In this document: positions 51,163-59,721 of the stretch, in pieces
Layout of the letters: each line of letters begins with the position of its first letter
Numbering within the stretch: the first letter of the stretch is position 1
NCBI GenBank assembly: GCA_964414585.1
Contig: CAYPXR010000047.1
Location: 36,744-100,743, forward strand
DNA length: 64,000 nucleotides
Source of the DNA: DATEMU01 sp964414585
Lineage (GTDB): Bacteria > Planctomycetota > Phycisphaerae > UBA1845 > UTPLA1
Direction of reading: 5' to 3'
The notes under the pieces: generated by a model
Databases searched by the model: none
Told to the model about the DNA's origin: nothing
Seen by the model: the letters and a program-made list of their open reading frames with translations, nothing else
Translations under genes and position numbers: made by a program

Positions 51163-52800
51163 GTGCCGAGTCGACACCTCAAACCGGTCCCCTGCCTGAT
51201 CGTCTTCACGAATCTTCTCTTCTGTCCGGCTTCTACGGTTTCCCTTGCGGCAGATTATCACGTCGGCGATGGACAGCCCTACACCTCAATCGGCGCGGCG
51301 CCGTGGGCATCGCTCGTGCCGGGCGACACGGTCTGGATTCACTGGCGAGTGGCGCCCTATCACGAGAAATGGGTGATCGGTTTGCAGGGCACGCAGGCCG
51401 CGCCGATCGGCGTGCGCGGCGTGGCGGGTCCGGCGGGGCAATTACCGGTCATCGACGGGCAGAATGCGACGACGCCTGCGCCGCTGAACTATTGGAACGA
51501 AGGGCGGTCGGTCATCAAGATCGGCGGCTCGAATGTGCCGGACAATGAAATCGCGAAGTGGATTGTCGTGGAGGGGCTCGACGTTCGCGGGGCGCGACCG
51601 CCCAATACGTATACCGGGGATGACGGAGGGGTGCATACCTATTCGCAAAACGGCGCGGCGATCCATGTCGAGTGGGGCGAGCACATTACCATTCGCAATT
51701 GCATCATCCGCGACAGCGGCAACGGGCTGTTCGTCAGTTCGTTCGATGCCAGCGTGTCCCGCGATATCGCGATCGAGGGCAACTACATTTACGGCAACGG
51801 CAACTCCGGCAGCATTTACGAGCACAATACGTACACCGCCGCGATCGGGATTATGTATCAGTACAATCGCTTTGGTCCGCTTCTATCGGGTGCCGGCGGG
51901 AACAATTTGAAGGACCGATCGGCGGGACTGGTCGTGCGGTACAACTGGATCGAGGGCGGCAATCGCCAGCTTGATCTCGTGGACGCCGAAGACAGCACGG
52001 ACATTCGCGACGACCCGGCGTATCATAAGACGGATGTTTACGGCAACGTGCTGATCGAACCGGCCGGCGCGGGAAATCGGCAGATCCTGCACTATGGCGG
52101 CGACAGCGGGACGCTCGGCGATTATCGCAAGGGCGTGTTGTACTTTTATCACAATACCGTGGTCTCGACGCGGACGGACCGTACGACGCTCATGCGGCTG
52201 TCCACGAACGACGAGCATTGCGACGCGCGGAATAACCTGGTGTATGTCACGACGCCGGGGACGCTGCTGGAGATGCTCGACGACACGGGGGTGCTTGACC
52301 TATCTCATAACTGGTTCAAGCCGGGATGGGTGAATTGGTTTTTCGGCGGTTCCGGGACGGTCAACGACGATGGGACGTCAATCGAAACGGCGGCGCCGGG
52401 GTTTGTGGACGAGGCCGGGCAGGAGTTCGGGTTGGCGGCGGGCTCGCCATGCGTCGACGCAGCGACCGTGCTGAATCCGGTGGTGCTGCCGAATGCGGCC
52501 ATCACGCGGCAGTATTTGAAGCATCAATCGAGCGAACCGCGAACGGTCGCAGGGTCGGCGAGCGATGTGGGGGCGTTTGAACGTCAGGGGACGGCATGTG
52601 CGGGCGATCTGGACTGCGATGGGGATCGGGACCTGGCAGATGTGCCGGCGTTCGTGTTGGCGCTGATCGATGCGCCGGCATATACGGCCACCTATCCGGG
52701 ATGCGATCCGATGCGGGCGGATTTGAATGGCGATCAAATGACCGATGGACGCGATATTGGGCAGTTCGTTGCCGTTATAGTGTCAGGCGCATGTCCCTAG
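51163..52800 (+). CDS. Secreted right-handed parallel beta-helix protein with dockerin-like tail
   Basis: The 545-residue protein begins with a signal peptide (CLIVFTNLLFCPASTVSLAA, cleavage near residue 28). GTG 51163 is chosen over an upstream TTG (51136). The body has parallel beta-helix rungs (ITIRNCIIRDSGNGLFV, IAIEGNYIYGNGNSGSIYEH, LVVRYNWIEGGNRQLDLV), the fold of pectate lyases and other polysaccharide-active proteins. The C-terminal 65 residues form a dockerin-like tail, GDLDCDGDRDLADVPAF and ADLNGDQMTDGRDIGQF, two calcium-type loops. No lyase active site was recognised, so carbohydrate activity is inferred from fold. Confidence 0.82.
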   Translation: MPSRHLKPVPCLIVFTNLLFCPASTVSLAADYHVGDGQPYTSIGAAPWASLVPGDTVWIHWRVAPYHEKWVIGLQGTQAAPIGVRGVAGPAGQLPVIDGQNATTPAPLNYWNEGRSVIKIGGSNVPDNEIAKWIVVEGLDVRGARPPNTYTGDDGGVHTYSQNGAAIHVEWGEHITIRNCIIRDSGNGLFVSSFDASVSRDIAIEGNYIYGNGNSGSIYEHNTYTAAIGIMYQYNRFGPLLSGAGGNNLKDRSAGLVVRYNWIEGGNRQLDLVDAEDSTDIRDDPAYHKTDVYGNVLIEPAGAGNRQILHYGGDSGTLGDYRKGVLYFYHNTVVSTRTDRTTLMRLSTNDEHCDARNNLVYVTTPGTLLEMLDDTGVLDLSHNWFKPGWVNWFFGGSGTVNDDGTSIETAAPGFVDEAGQEFGLAAGSPCVDAATVLNPVVLPNAAITRQYLKHQSSEPRTVAGSASDVGAFERQGTACAGDLDCDGDRDLADVPAFVLALIDAPAYTATYPGCDPMRADLNGDQMTDGRDIGQFVAVIVSGACP

Positions 52801-52836
52801 CGGCGGCTCTATTCATCGCCGACGAATTAATAGCGG

Positions 52837-52905
52837 TCACGCCCAGTTCTTCTCCACCCACGCCACGAGTTCCTTGACGTGCGTCACGCTGGCGTCGAAG
52901 AGTTT
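52837..52905 (-). pseudogene. Decayed 3' end of a malate dehydrogenase gene
   Basis: The 22 codons plus stop match the end of mdh (53701-53769) in the same orientation. They encode the same peptide, KLFDASVTHVKELVAWVEKN and WA, with only synonymous changes (for example AAG/AAA, GTG/GTC, GTC/GTG, GCA/GCG) and TGA instead of TAG. Sequence further upstream diverges completely. It is a relic of a second mdh that evolved under selection for protein sequence before it was lost or displaced. It lies on the far side of the PIN toxin module from intact mdh. Confidence 0.9.
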
Positions 52906-53025
52906 GCTCGTGCCGGATTTACCGACGAGAGTTTGGTGATGGCCGCCGCCGACAAATGGGCTACTGGATAACACAAGAGCAACCGCCCGAAACATGGTTC
53001 GCTTACCGAAATCATCGACAGGGGC

Positions 53026-53217
53026 TCACTTCGATTGTTGAGCGCGTTTGGCGCGCGACTTGACCAAACGGTCCGGATGTTTCTTCTCCGCTTCCTGAAG
53101 ATGCTCACAGAGGCGTCCCACGTCGTTGTCGAATTTATCAGAGATTGCTTTGCGAATAGCACGAATTTCATCAATGAGCGGATCGGGCGGAATCGTGTCG
53201 CGTGCGTCCTGGGCCAT
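53026..53217 (-). CDS. Small partner protein of the PIN toxin (probable antitoxin)
   Basis: A 63-aa protein (MAQDARDTIPPDPLIDEIRA start at ATG 53217); an in-frame ATG at 53232 would add five residues and overlap the PIN gene by 13 bases. Charged and helical, with PLIDEIRAIRKAISDKFDND and a basic C-terminus, it resembles small partner proteins encoded just downstream of PIN-domain genes in planctomycetes and cyanobacteria. It probably binds the toxin, and possibly the operon promoter, although no HTH or AbrB motif is visible. Gene order is toxin first, antitoxin second, the reverse of classical vapBC. Confidence 0.6.
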   Translation of the reverse strand: MAQDARDTIPPDPLIDEIRAIRKAISDKFDNDVGRLCEHLQEAEKKHPDRLVKSRAKRAQQSK

Positions 53218-53219
53218 TA

Positions 53220-53687
53220 TCAAGCCTCCCATATCATCTCAGGTGTCAGGATTATCGGGGGCGTTAATCCAAACTGGTGACAAACTTGCCGAAGATGTTC
53301 AACCTTGTTTGGGTTCGCCAAATGCCTGACATTCCATGATAGCAGGTAATCCAGCGAATTGACAGTAGCGATGGCTACATGAACAGCATCGCCCGCGACG
53401 GGCCCCGGCATTACCCGCTCCTGAACCAAGGTATTCGCCACTGCGATTGCATCCGCTGTGATCGGAAGAATGGAAATCTCTTCAATGTGATCCAGGGCTT
53501 CGCGACTCTTCTTAAAAGAAGGGTGCGAAAGCTCGGCAATGACTTCCTCAGAAAGAAAAAGATCGTACCGAACTCGGGGGCCTGCCCACCACTCGAGGCT
53601 GGCTTGCCTTCGATACAGACTTGCCGAATCCGTGCGATCGGTTACGCAAGCACTTACGAAGCTTGTTTCCAGATAGACCGTGGCCAT
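53220..53687 (-). CDS. PIN-domain nuclease (VapC-like toxin)
   Basis: This 155-aa PIN protein starts MATVYLETSFVSACVTDRTD; the first conserved acidic residue is Glu (YLETS) where most PIN proteins have Asp, a feature of one PIN subfamily. Further acidic positions are in LSEEVIAEL and VAGDAVHVAIATVNSLDYLL. The fold cleaves RNA with Mg ions in toxin-antitoxin systems. It starts 13 bases after the stop of mdh, on the same strand, so mdh read-through may express it. A duplicated mdh tail lies beyond its partner gene. Confidence 0.78.
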   Translation of the reverse strand: MATVYLETSFVSACVTDRTDSASLYRRQASLEWWAGPRVRYDLFLSEEVIAELSHPSFKKSREALDHIEEISILPITADAIAVANTLVQERVMPGPVAGDAVHVAIATVNSLDYLLSWNVRHLANPNKVEHLRQVCHQFGLTPPIILTPEMIWEA

Positions 53688-53700
53688 GGTTTCGACTGAG

Positions 53701-54639
53701 CTACGCCCAGTTCTTCTCCACCCATGCGACGAGTTCCTTCACGTGCGTCACGCTGGCGTCGAAGAGCTTGCGCTCCTCGCCTTCGAGTTTGAGTTCGATG
53801 ACCTTTTCCACGCCGTCCTTGCCGAGCATGCAGGGCACGCCGACGAAGTAGCCGCCGACGCCGTATTCGCTCTTGCAATACGCCGCGCAGGGCAGGATGC
53901 GCTTCTTGTCCTTGATGATCGCCTCGGCCATCTGCACCGTCGCCGCGGCGGGGGCGTAATAGGCGCTGCCGGTCTTCAGCAGGCTGACGATCTCCGCGCC
54001 GCCGTCGCGCGTGCGCTTGACGATCGCGTCGAGCTTGTCCTTGGGGATCAGCTCGGTGACGGGAATGCCGGCGACGCTCGTATAACGCGGCAGCGGGACC
54101 ATGTCGTCGCCGTGACCGCCCATAAGGACCGCGACGATGTCCTCGACGCTGCAACCGAGTTCCATCGAAAGGAACGCGCGGTAGCGGGCGGTGTCGAGCA
54201 CGCCGGCCTGACCGACGATCTGTTTGGTGGGCAGGCCCGTCGCCTTCCAGCAGGTCTGCACCATCGCGTCGAGCGGGTTGGAGACGATGATGTAAACGGC
54301 CTTGGGGCTTCGCTTAGCGGCCTCCTCGGAGACGCCGCGGACGATCTTCATGTTCGTGGACATCAAGTCGTCGCGGCTCATGCCGGGCTTGCGGGCGATG
54401 CCGCTGGTGATGATGACGATGTCGGAGTCCTTGGTGTCGTCGTAGCTGTTGGTGCCAATGATGTTGGCGTCGAATCGCTCGATAGGGCTGGCCTGACGCA
54501 GGTCGAGGCCCTTGCCCTGCGGCATGCCCTCGACGATGTCGAGCAGGACGATGTCGCCGAGTTCCTTGGCGGCGGCCCAATGGGCACAGGTCGCGCCGAC
54601 GTTGCCGGCGCCGATGATGGTGATTTTGGCTCGTTTCAT
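53701..54639 (-). CDS. mdh: Malate dehydrogenase (LDH-like MDH)
   Basis: This 312-aa NAD-dependent dehydrogenase has the Rossmann loop ITIIGAGNVGATCAH, the catalytic-loop block GIARKPGMSRDDL (Arg positions specific for malate), VSNPLDAM, VGQAGVLDTARYR (substrate Arg and Asp) and VAVLMGGHGDDMVPLPR with the active-site His. Length and motifs fit the LDH-like MDH group. It interconverts malate and oxaloacetate in the TCA cycle. ATG 54639 follows AAGGAGAT with an eight-base spacer, so a longer frame is rejected. The last 23 codons are duplicated at 52837-52905. Confidence 0.97.
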   Translation of the reverse strand: MKRAKITIIGAGNVGATCAHWAAAKELGDIVLLDIVEGMPQGKGLDLRQASPIERFDANIIGTNSYDDTKDSDIVIITSGIARKPGMSRDDLMSTNMKIVRGVSEEAAKRSPKAVYIIVSNPLDAMVQTCWKATGLPTKQIVGQAGVLDTARYRAFLSMELGCSVEDIVAVLMGGHGDDMVPLPRYTSVAGIPVTELIPKDKLDAIVKRTRDGGAEIVSLLKTGSAYYAPAAATVQMAEAIIKDKKRILPCAAYCKSEYGVGGYFVGVPCMLGKDGVEKVIELKLEGEERKLFDASVTHVKELVAWVEKNWA

Positions 54640-54741
54640 GGTGCTATCTCCTTCGCTGTGAGACAATTACATGACGAGCATCATACTGAGCGCCGCCGAC
54701 GTTGAAAAGCGTTGATACCTGGCACTCCCGGCGATTTCCTT

Positions 54742-54774
54742 TATAATGGTTGTCGACTCGCCCGCCTTAGGAGG
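54742..54774 (+). promoter_or_regulatory. Minus-10 element and ribosome site of the PEP-CTERM gene
   Basis: A perfect TATAAT lies at 54742-54747, with no good minus-35 at the expected distance. AGGAGG (54769-54774) lies eight bases upstream of ATG 54783 and fixes the start of the gene. Confidence 0.55.
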
Positions 54775-54782
54775 TTCCCATC

Positions 54783-56483
54783 ATGGCAAGCCGGAATTTC
54801 ATCATCGCTGGAGCATTGGCTTTCAGTTCGATTGCGCAGGCTGGGATGCCGACTCGAACGGTCGTCATGAAGGGTGATCCGGTCCCTGGGATACCCGAGA
54901 CGGGAACGTTTACTACGTTTACGTCCTGGTTTCTTAACAGTGAAGGAGCCGTCGCCTTTGGCGCCTTTGTCAGCGGGCCGGGTATCAATTCTTCAAACAG
55001 CGAAGGAATTTGGGCGACTTCAAGCTCGGGTTCCATCGACATCGTGGCGCGGCAAGGATGGACAGCACCGGATTCTTTGGGAAGAACATTTTCGCAGTTC
55101 TTGTCGCCATTAATGGCCGATTCCGGGCAAGTGTCATTTACTGGAATATTTCCGCTCGGTACCAGCGCTGGAGTTTACTCGTCATCGAACGGCAATATTC
55201 GTCGCGTTGCATGTGATGGGGTTCAAGCGCCGGATATGCCCGACGGAGTCTTGTTCCATTATCCTCTAAGTAATAATCAGAATTGGATATCTGATCCCGC
55301 GACAAATTCATTGGGGCAGACCGCTTTTTTTTCGTATATGAGCGGTCCGTCTGTACCACTTTCCGTGGGTTTGTGGGCGGAGAGGGCCGGCACGCTTTCG
55401 TTGGTGACGCGTCAAGGCGTTTCCGCGCCAGGGACGCCGAGTGGAGTCCAGTTTTCATCGTTTGGTTCTTTGGGATGGAATGGGTTTTGGCCGGCGTTTA
55501 ATGACCTTGGTCAGACGGCGTTCCTTGGAGGCTTAACGGGTACAGGCGTCAATGCGTTGAACGATTCCGGAATCTGGACCGAGACGACGGGTTCGTTATC
55601 GTTGCTTGCTCGTGAAGGAGCGGCCGCGCCGGGCACGGAAGCAGGAGTGGTTTTCGATATCGGCTCTACAAGCCCGCTCATCAACAATCTGGGAAATGTC
55701 GTATTCCAAAGCTTCCTGCGAGGTACCGGTATTTCAACGTCAAACAAATATGGAATTTGGTTGGCCGATCCGAACGGAAATGTAAATCTAGTTGCTCGAA
55801 GTGGATCACCGGTACCGCCATCGGGCGGGACTATGAATTGGAGCGGCTTCGGCTCCGAATCGATGCTTCTGGGTGGGTCAGGAGCCGTTGTCTTTTCGAG
55901 TTCGCTATCCGGATCATCGGTGACGGCCAGCAACAACACCGCAGCATGGGCATTCAATGAGGGCGAGTTCCACTCGATCTTACGAGAAGGCGATCCGGCG
56001 CCTGGGCTTCCCGCCGGTGTCCTTATTGGGGATTCGCCGACGCCCTGGGCCGTCAACGCAGAGGATCAAATCATCGTGGGTTCCTACCTGACTGGATCGG
56101 GAGTGAATTCGACCAATAGCTTCGCAGTCTGGGCGAGGGATACATCCGGCGTTCTTAGTCTCCTAGTACGAGAAGGAGATTTGGTGGAGGTTCGCCCAGG
56201 CATTTTCAAGACCGTGGATTGGATAGCCATGGCCGGCGGGAGCGGCGGTGAAGACGGGCACCTTCAATACCTCAACGATCAAGGCGAATATCTTTACGAA
56301 CTAGGGTTTACGGATAATACCCGCGGCTTGTTTGTTGCGACGATTCCCGAGCCGGCGACTTTCGCTTTGTTGATTTTCGGCGCGGGTTTGATTCGACGAA
56401 GGCGCCGGACCGTCAACACACTCGAGACAGAAGCAGCGTCTGGTCGTCGCCGGCGGGGCCGTGGGCTTGTACGGCGGCCGTGA
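54783..56483 (+). CDS. PEP-CTERM protein with tandem DUF7453-like repeats and an extended tail
   Basis: The 566-aa secreted protein has a signal peptide (IIAGALAFSSIAQAG, cleavage near 21) and about seven repeats of roughly 70-75 residues built on a pattern of GIW, then LVAREG (or SLLAREG), then APG and a Phe-containing strand, with NNLGNVVFQSF-type segments between. This looks like a beta-propeller-type, choice-of-anchor protein. The sorting signal IPEPATFALLIFGAGLIRRR is followed by 25 more residues (TVNTLETEAASG plus an Arg-rich end) instead of stopping. That tail lies antisense to the 3' end of the phosphatase gene. The coding DNA is less GC-rich than its neighbours. Confidence 0.85.
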   Translation: MASRNFIIAGALAFSSIAQAGMPTRTVVMKGDPVPGIPETGTFTTFTSWFLNSEGAVAFGAFVSGPGINSSNSEGIWATSSSGSIDIVARQGWTAPDSLGRTFSQFLSPLMADSGQVSFTGIFPLGTSAGVYSSSNGNIRRVACDGVQAPDMPDGVLFHYPLSNNQNWISDPATNSLGQTAFFSYMSGPSVPLSVGLWAERAGTLSLVTRQGVSAPGTPSGVQFSSFGSLGWNGFWPAFNDLGQTAFLGGLTGTGVNALNDSGIWTETTGSLSLLAREGAAAPGTEAGVVFDIGSTSPLINNLGNVVFQSFLRGTGISTSNKYGIWLADPNGNVNLVARSGSPVPPSGGTMNWSGFGSESMLLGGSGAVVFSSSLSGSSVTASNNTAAWAFNEGEFHSILREGDPAPGLPAGVLIGDSPTPWAVNAEDQIIVGSYLTGSGVNSTNSFAVWARDTSGVLSLLVREGDLVEVRPGIFKTVDWIAMAGGSGGEDGHLQYLNDQGEYLYELGFTDNTRGLFVATIPEPATFALLIFGAGLIRRRRRTVNTLETEAASGRRRRGRGLVRRP

Positions 56484-57537
56484 AGGACTGGTAAAAGTCC
56501 GGAAGCGGCTTGTTCGCGTGTTGGGCGATGAGCTGCCTGATTCGATCTTCGCCGAATTGCTCGTCGCGGGCGTTCAGCGTTTCCATGAAACCATCGGTCA
56601 ACAGAATAAAGACATCACCGATTTCGCATGGCGCCGTCTTGAGGGTGTAAGTCTCGTCGCCGATGACGCCGAGCGGTAGATGGTCGTTGGGCAATTCTTC
56701 CACCACGGCGGACTTGCGGCGATAGACGAGGATGGATAGGTGTCCGGCGAGCGTATAGGACACCTTGCCCGACTCCGAGAACCGCAGGCATGAAAAGGTG
56801 ACGAAGGCTTCCGGGCGCGTCAGGTCGTGGACGACTCGATTGAGGTCGTTGGTGACAGCGTCGAGCGCTCCGCCTTCGCGGAGGCGCATGCGGATCGCGC
56901 TTTTGACCATGGCCATGAGCACGCCTGCCGCCACGCCGTGGCCGGAGACGTCGGCGACGAAGAGAGTGGCCGTCTTGCCGTCGGAAACGGCATCGAGCAA
57001 ATCGCCGCCGACGTTGCTGCTGGCGACGGAACGACCGAAGACTTCGACGTGGGGCGTGCGGAGCGAGATCGGGGGAACGAGCGACTCATGGATGCGCTGG
57101 GCGAGGGCCATTTCGATCTGAAGCCGTTCGAGCCGCTCGGCCTCCCGGCGGATGTAGCTGACGATCAAGGAATAGCCCCCGATGAACATGAGTCCGATGG
57201 CGACGGCATCGGCGGCATGTCGCGCGCTGAAGCCGCCGCGCACCTGGTACGCCACCGATTGGCGGGGATAAAGGACGTCAAAAGTCATGGGGGCGAGAAA
57301 GCTGAAAGGGATCACGAGGAGGAGCCATCGTTTCGACGACTGAAAGGCATGACACCAACCGACGGAGATCAGGCCCGTCATGAGGGTCATGGCGGCGACG
57401 CCGAAAACGGGTCGCGAACGAGTCAGGCCTACATCGAAGAGAAGTCCGACAGTGCCGAAAATGAGAAAGACGCCGGCATACAGACGGAGTCTGATCGATA
57501 AGGGCACCTTGGGCGTCAGCGATTTTGACTTGTTCAT
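56413..57537 (-). CDS. SpoIIE-type protein serine/threonine phosphatase with membrane region
   Basis: A 374-aa protein: four or five N-terminal transmembrane helices (about 15-130), a short coiled linker (ERLERLQIEMALAQRIHESL) and a PP2C-like SpoIIE domain (about 165-374) with VASSNVGGDLLDAV, FVADVSGHGVAAGVLMAM, DHLPLGV and ILLTDGFMETLNARDEQFG, which supply the metal-binding Asp residues. Such proteins dephosphorylate anti-anti-sigma factors in partner-switching pathways. ATG 57537 (MNKSKSLTPK) is preferred over an unconserved upstream extension. No partner kinase or STAS gene is adjacent. Its last 71 bases overlap the PEP-CTERM gene on the opposite strand. Confidence 0.88.
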   Translation of the reverse strand: MNKSKSLTPKVPLSIRLRLYAGVFLIFGTVGLLFDVGLTRSRPVFGVAAMTLMTGLISVGWCHAFQSSKRWLLLVIPFSFLAPMTFDVLYPRQSVAYQVRGGFSARHAADAVAIGLMFIGGYSLIVSYIRREAERLERLQIEMALAQRIHESLVPPISLRTPHVEVFGRSVASSNVGGDLLDAVSDGKTATLFVADVSGHGVAAGVLMAMVKSAIRMRLREGGALDAVTNDLNRVVHDLTRPEAFVTFSCLRFSESGKVSYTLAGHLSILVYRRKSAVVEELPNDHLPLGVIGDETYTLKTAPCEIGDVFILLTDGFMETLNARDEQFGEDRIRQLIAQHANKPLPDFYQSFTAAVQAHGPAGDDQTLLLSRVC

Positions 57538-57595
57538 CGGCGGCGGAATTGTATCGAAATCACGGACCGCGAATAGCGGCGAGTGCGGACGGACA

Positions 57596-58456
57596 TCAAA
57601 GCAGGTCCAGCCGGGCAATGGCCTTGATGAAATCCGTCAGCGTGATGATGCCTTGCAGGCGGTCGTCCTGCATGACCGGCAGGGAGTGGATGTGTTGGTG
57701 GTGCATCTTTTCCAACGCGGCCGAGAGCGGGTCGGAGGAACCGATCGTCTTTACGGGTTTGTGCATGATATCCGCCGCAAAGAGCGGACCGTCAAAGATC
57801 CTCGCGGCCTCCTGGGCCTTCATGTCGTGGATTTGCGACAGGCCGAATGACGTCCGGACATCGCGGTCCGAGACGATTCCCAGTAAGTCGGTTCCCGCCG
57901 TGATCGGGACATGTCGAAATCGATACCGACGGAACAATCCAACAATGTCCGCAATGGGGCATTTGGGGCCGACGCTGATCACGTGTGACCGCATCTGATC
58001 AGAGACCGGCGATGCCAGAAACGTCGCGACCTTTTCGTCTTGTTTTCCCAGTTCTTGCAGGTGTCTGGTCAGATCGGTCTCCGTGACCAGCCCGACCAGG
58101 GCCGAACGATTCATGACGGGGATGGCGCTGAATTTTCTTTCAACAAGACAGGCGGCGGCCTCTTTCGCCGTCGCGTCGGCGGTGAGGGTCTCCACCGGTC
58201 GCGACATAATCTGTTCCACGCGGCGGGGGCCGACGATCGCCTTGCCGGCGTTGTCCGGGGCGTGGCGTTCAATCTCGAGCATCCATCCCGTGCTGACCAA
58301 AATATCGCGGTCGGACAACATTCCGACGACCTTCGCCCCGTCGGTCACGACGAGATGGTGAATGCCGTGTTCTTCCATCAGCGAGATGGCCTGATCGATG
58401 GAATCGCCGGGCGCGACCGTACGAACGTTGTGCGTTGCAAACTTCAATATCTGCAT
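57596..58456 (-). CDS. Protein of four CBS domains
   Basis: The 286 residues consist of two CBS pairs (Bateman modules): about 1-135 (with HHLVVTDGAKVVGMLSDRDI and SAIPVMNRSALVGLVTETDL) and about 145-286 (FRHVPITAGTDLLGIVSDRD and HIHSLPVMQDDRLQGIITLT). CBS pairs bind adenosine nucleotides or SAM and sense energy state. No enzyme domain is attached, so it is probably a stand-alone regulator. ATG 58456 is the first codon of the first CBS. It is separated by 58 bases from the phosphatase gene and may share a transcript with it. Confidence 0.85.
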   Translation of the reverse strand: MQILKFATHNVRTVAPGDSIDQAISLMEEHGIHHLVVTDGAKVVGMLSDRDILVSTGWMLEIERHAPDNAGKAIVGPRRVEQIMSRPVETLTADATAKEAAACLVERKFSAIPVMNRSALVGLVTETDLTRHLQELGKQDEKVATFLASPVSDQMRSHVISVGPKCPIADIVGLFRRYRFRHVPITAGTDLLGIVSDRDVRTSFGLSQIHDMKAQEAARIFDGPLFAADIMHKPVKTIGSSDPLSAALEKMHHQHIHSLPVMQDDRLQGIITLTDFIKAIARLDLL

Positions 58457-58621
58457 CGGGTGTTTCCCTTACCCATCGACCGAACGACTGACCCCTTCAA
58501 CGAGACGGCCGGAATCATACCAGCGGGAGAAAGTGTGGAAAAGCCGGTCCTGCGAACTCATCGAGTGGATGGGCGACTGCGGCTTGCGTGGTGTGCGAAG
58601 GGGCATGTGAAGCAGGCGCGG

Positions 58622-59557
58622 TTAAGCCGCGTCGGTGCCGCAGCGAAGGCAACCGGCGCCGGTGCAGGGTTCCAGGTGAGCGGTGGCGTCGGCCTCGCCG
58701 AGGGCTTTTTCAATGTCGTATTCCAGTGAACTCGCGATGGCATGCCCTTGCTGGATGTTGAGGTTGACGGGGAGCATGATGTGGAAATCGATCCAGTGGT
58801 ATCGGCCGGTGTGGCGATGGCGGAGTTTGTGGTAGGAGCAGATGCGGGGCGCTTTGCCGGACGGACCGAGGTGGGAGTCGAGAATGTTTTTGATGAGGCG
58901 CTCGTCGGCCGCGTCCTGTTCGTCCATGAGACCCGAGAAGGATCGGCGGATCAGCCCGATGCCCAGGAAGCCGATGTAAACCGCAATCAGCAGTGCGGCA
59001 ATCGGGTCCGCATAAATCCAGCCCGTCAGTTTGACGATCGCCAGTGCGGCCAGCGCGGCGATGGAGGTGACGGCGTCGGAGAGCAGGTGCCTTCCATCGG
59101 CTTCGAGGGTCATGGAACCGTACCGGCGACCGAGACGGATGAGGTAGATTCCCGTGGCGCCGTTGCCGAGCATCGCGGCGGCAACGAGCGCTAAACCGCT
59201 GCCCAGTTGCTCGATCCTGATTTGATGAAAGAGGAGAGTGTCGAGCGTCTTGAGTCCGATGGCGAGGGCGGCAACGACGATGAGGCCGCCCTCGAAGCCC
59301 GCGGACATGAATTCGATTTTGCCGTGGCCGTAGGGGTGTTCCGCGTCGGCGGGTCGATGGGCCAGCAATAGCGAATAAAGGGCGAAAACAGAGGCAAGGA
59401 CATTGACGATCGATTCCAGGGCATCGCTGAAGATGGCGGACGAACCCGTGAGGACGTAGGCGGCGAACTTCGCCGCCATCAACCCAAACCCGACGACGAC
59501 GGAGAGAATGGCCGCTCGGCGTTCGATCCGGCTGATCGGTTGGGGAATCTGGGTCAT
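58622..59557 (-). CDS. Cation diffusion facilitator family transporter
   Basis: A 311-aa CDF-type divalent-metal/proton antiporter: six transmembrane helices in residues 1-215, with SSAIFSDALESIVNV (metal site), HPYGHGKIEF (family hallmark) and DGRHLLSDAVTS (second metal site), and a C-terminal cytoplasmic domain (about 216-311) with HKLRHRHTGRYHWIDFHIML and a Cys/His-rich end (HLEPCTGAGCLRCGTD). It most likely exports Zn, Co or Fe. The Cys-rich tail may bind metal. No metal-responsive regulator is seen next to it. Confidence 0.93.
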   Translation of the reverse strand: MTQIPQPISRIERRAAILSVVVGFGLMAAKFAAYVLTGSSAIFSDALESIVNVLASVFALYSLLLAHRPADAEHPYGHGKIEFMSAGFEGGLIVVAALAIGLKTLDTLLFHQIRIEQLGSGLALVAAAMLGNGATGIYLIRLGRRYGSMTLEADGRHLLSDAVTSIAALAALAIVKLTGWIYADPIAALLIAVYIGFLGIGLIRRSFSGLMDEQDAADERLIKNILDSHLGPSGKAPRICSYHKLRHRHTGRYHWIDFHIMLPVNLNIQQGHAIASSLEYDIEKALGEADATAHLEPCTGAGCLRCGTDAA

Positions 59558-59721
59558 CGTCTGGATCGTATCTCCCGCAAGAGAGGTTTCAACTGCGAGG
59601 GACTGGCACAGCTTGATTCAAAGAAAACTGCCGAGGGCGGTCGCCACAGCGAGTCGCCGCGGCGACCTGCTCCACATCGAACGGTACCAGCACCAACTGC
59701 GACGGCCGGCTGTCGCGGGAG

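Noticed and set aside
52884..53174. 96-codon minus-strand frame over the mdh relic
   Set aside because: It reads the relic in a different frame and overlaps the antitoxin gene; no homology or start signal.
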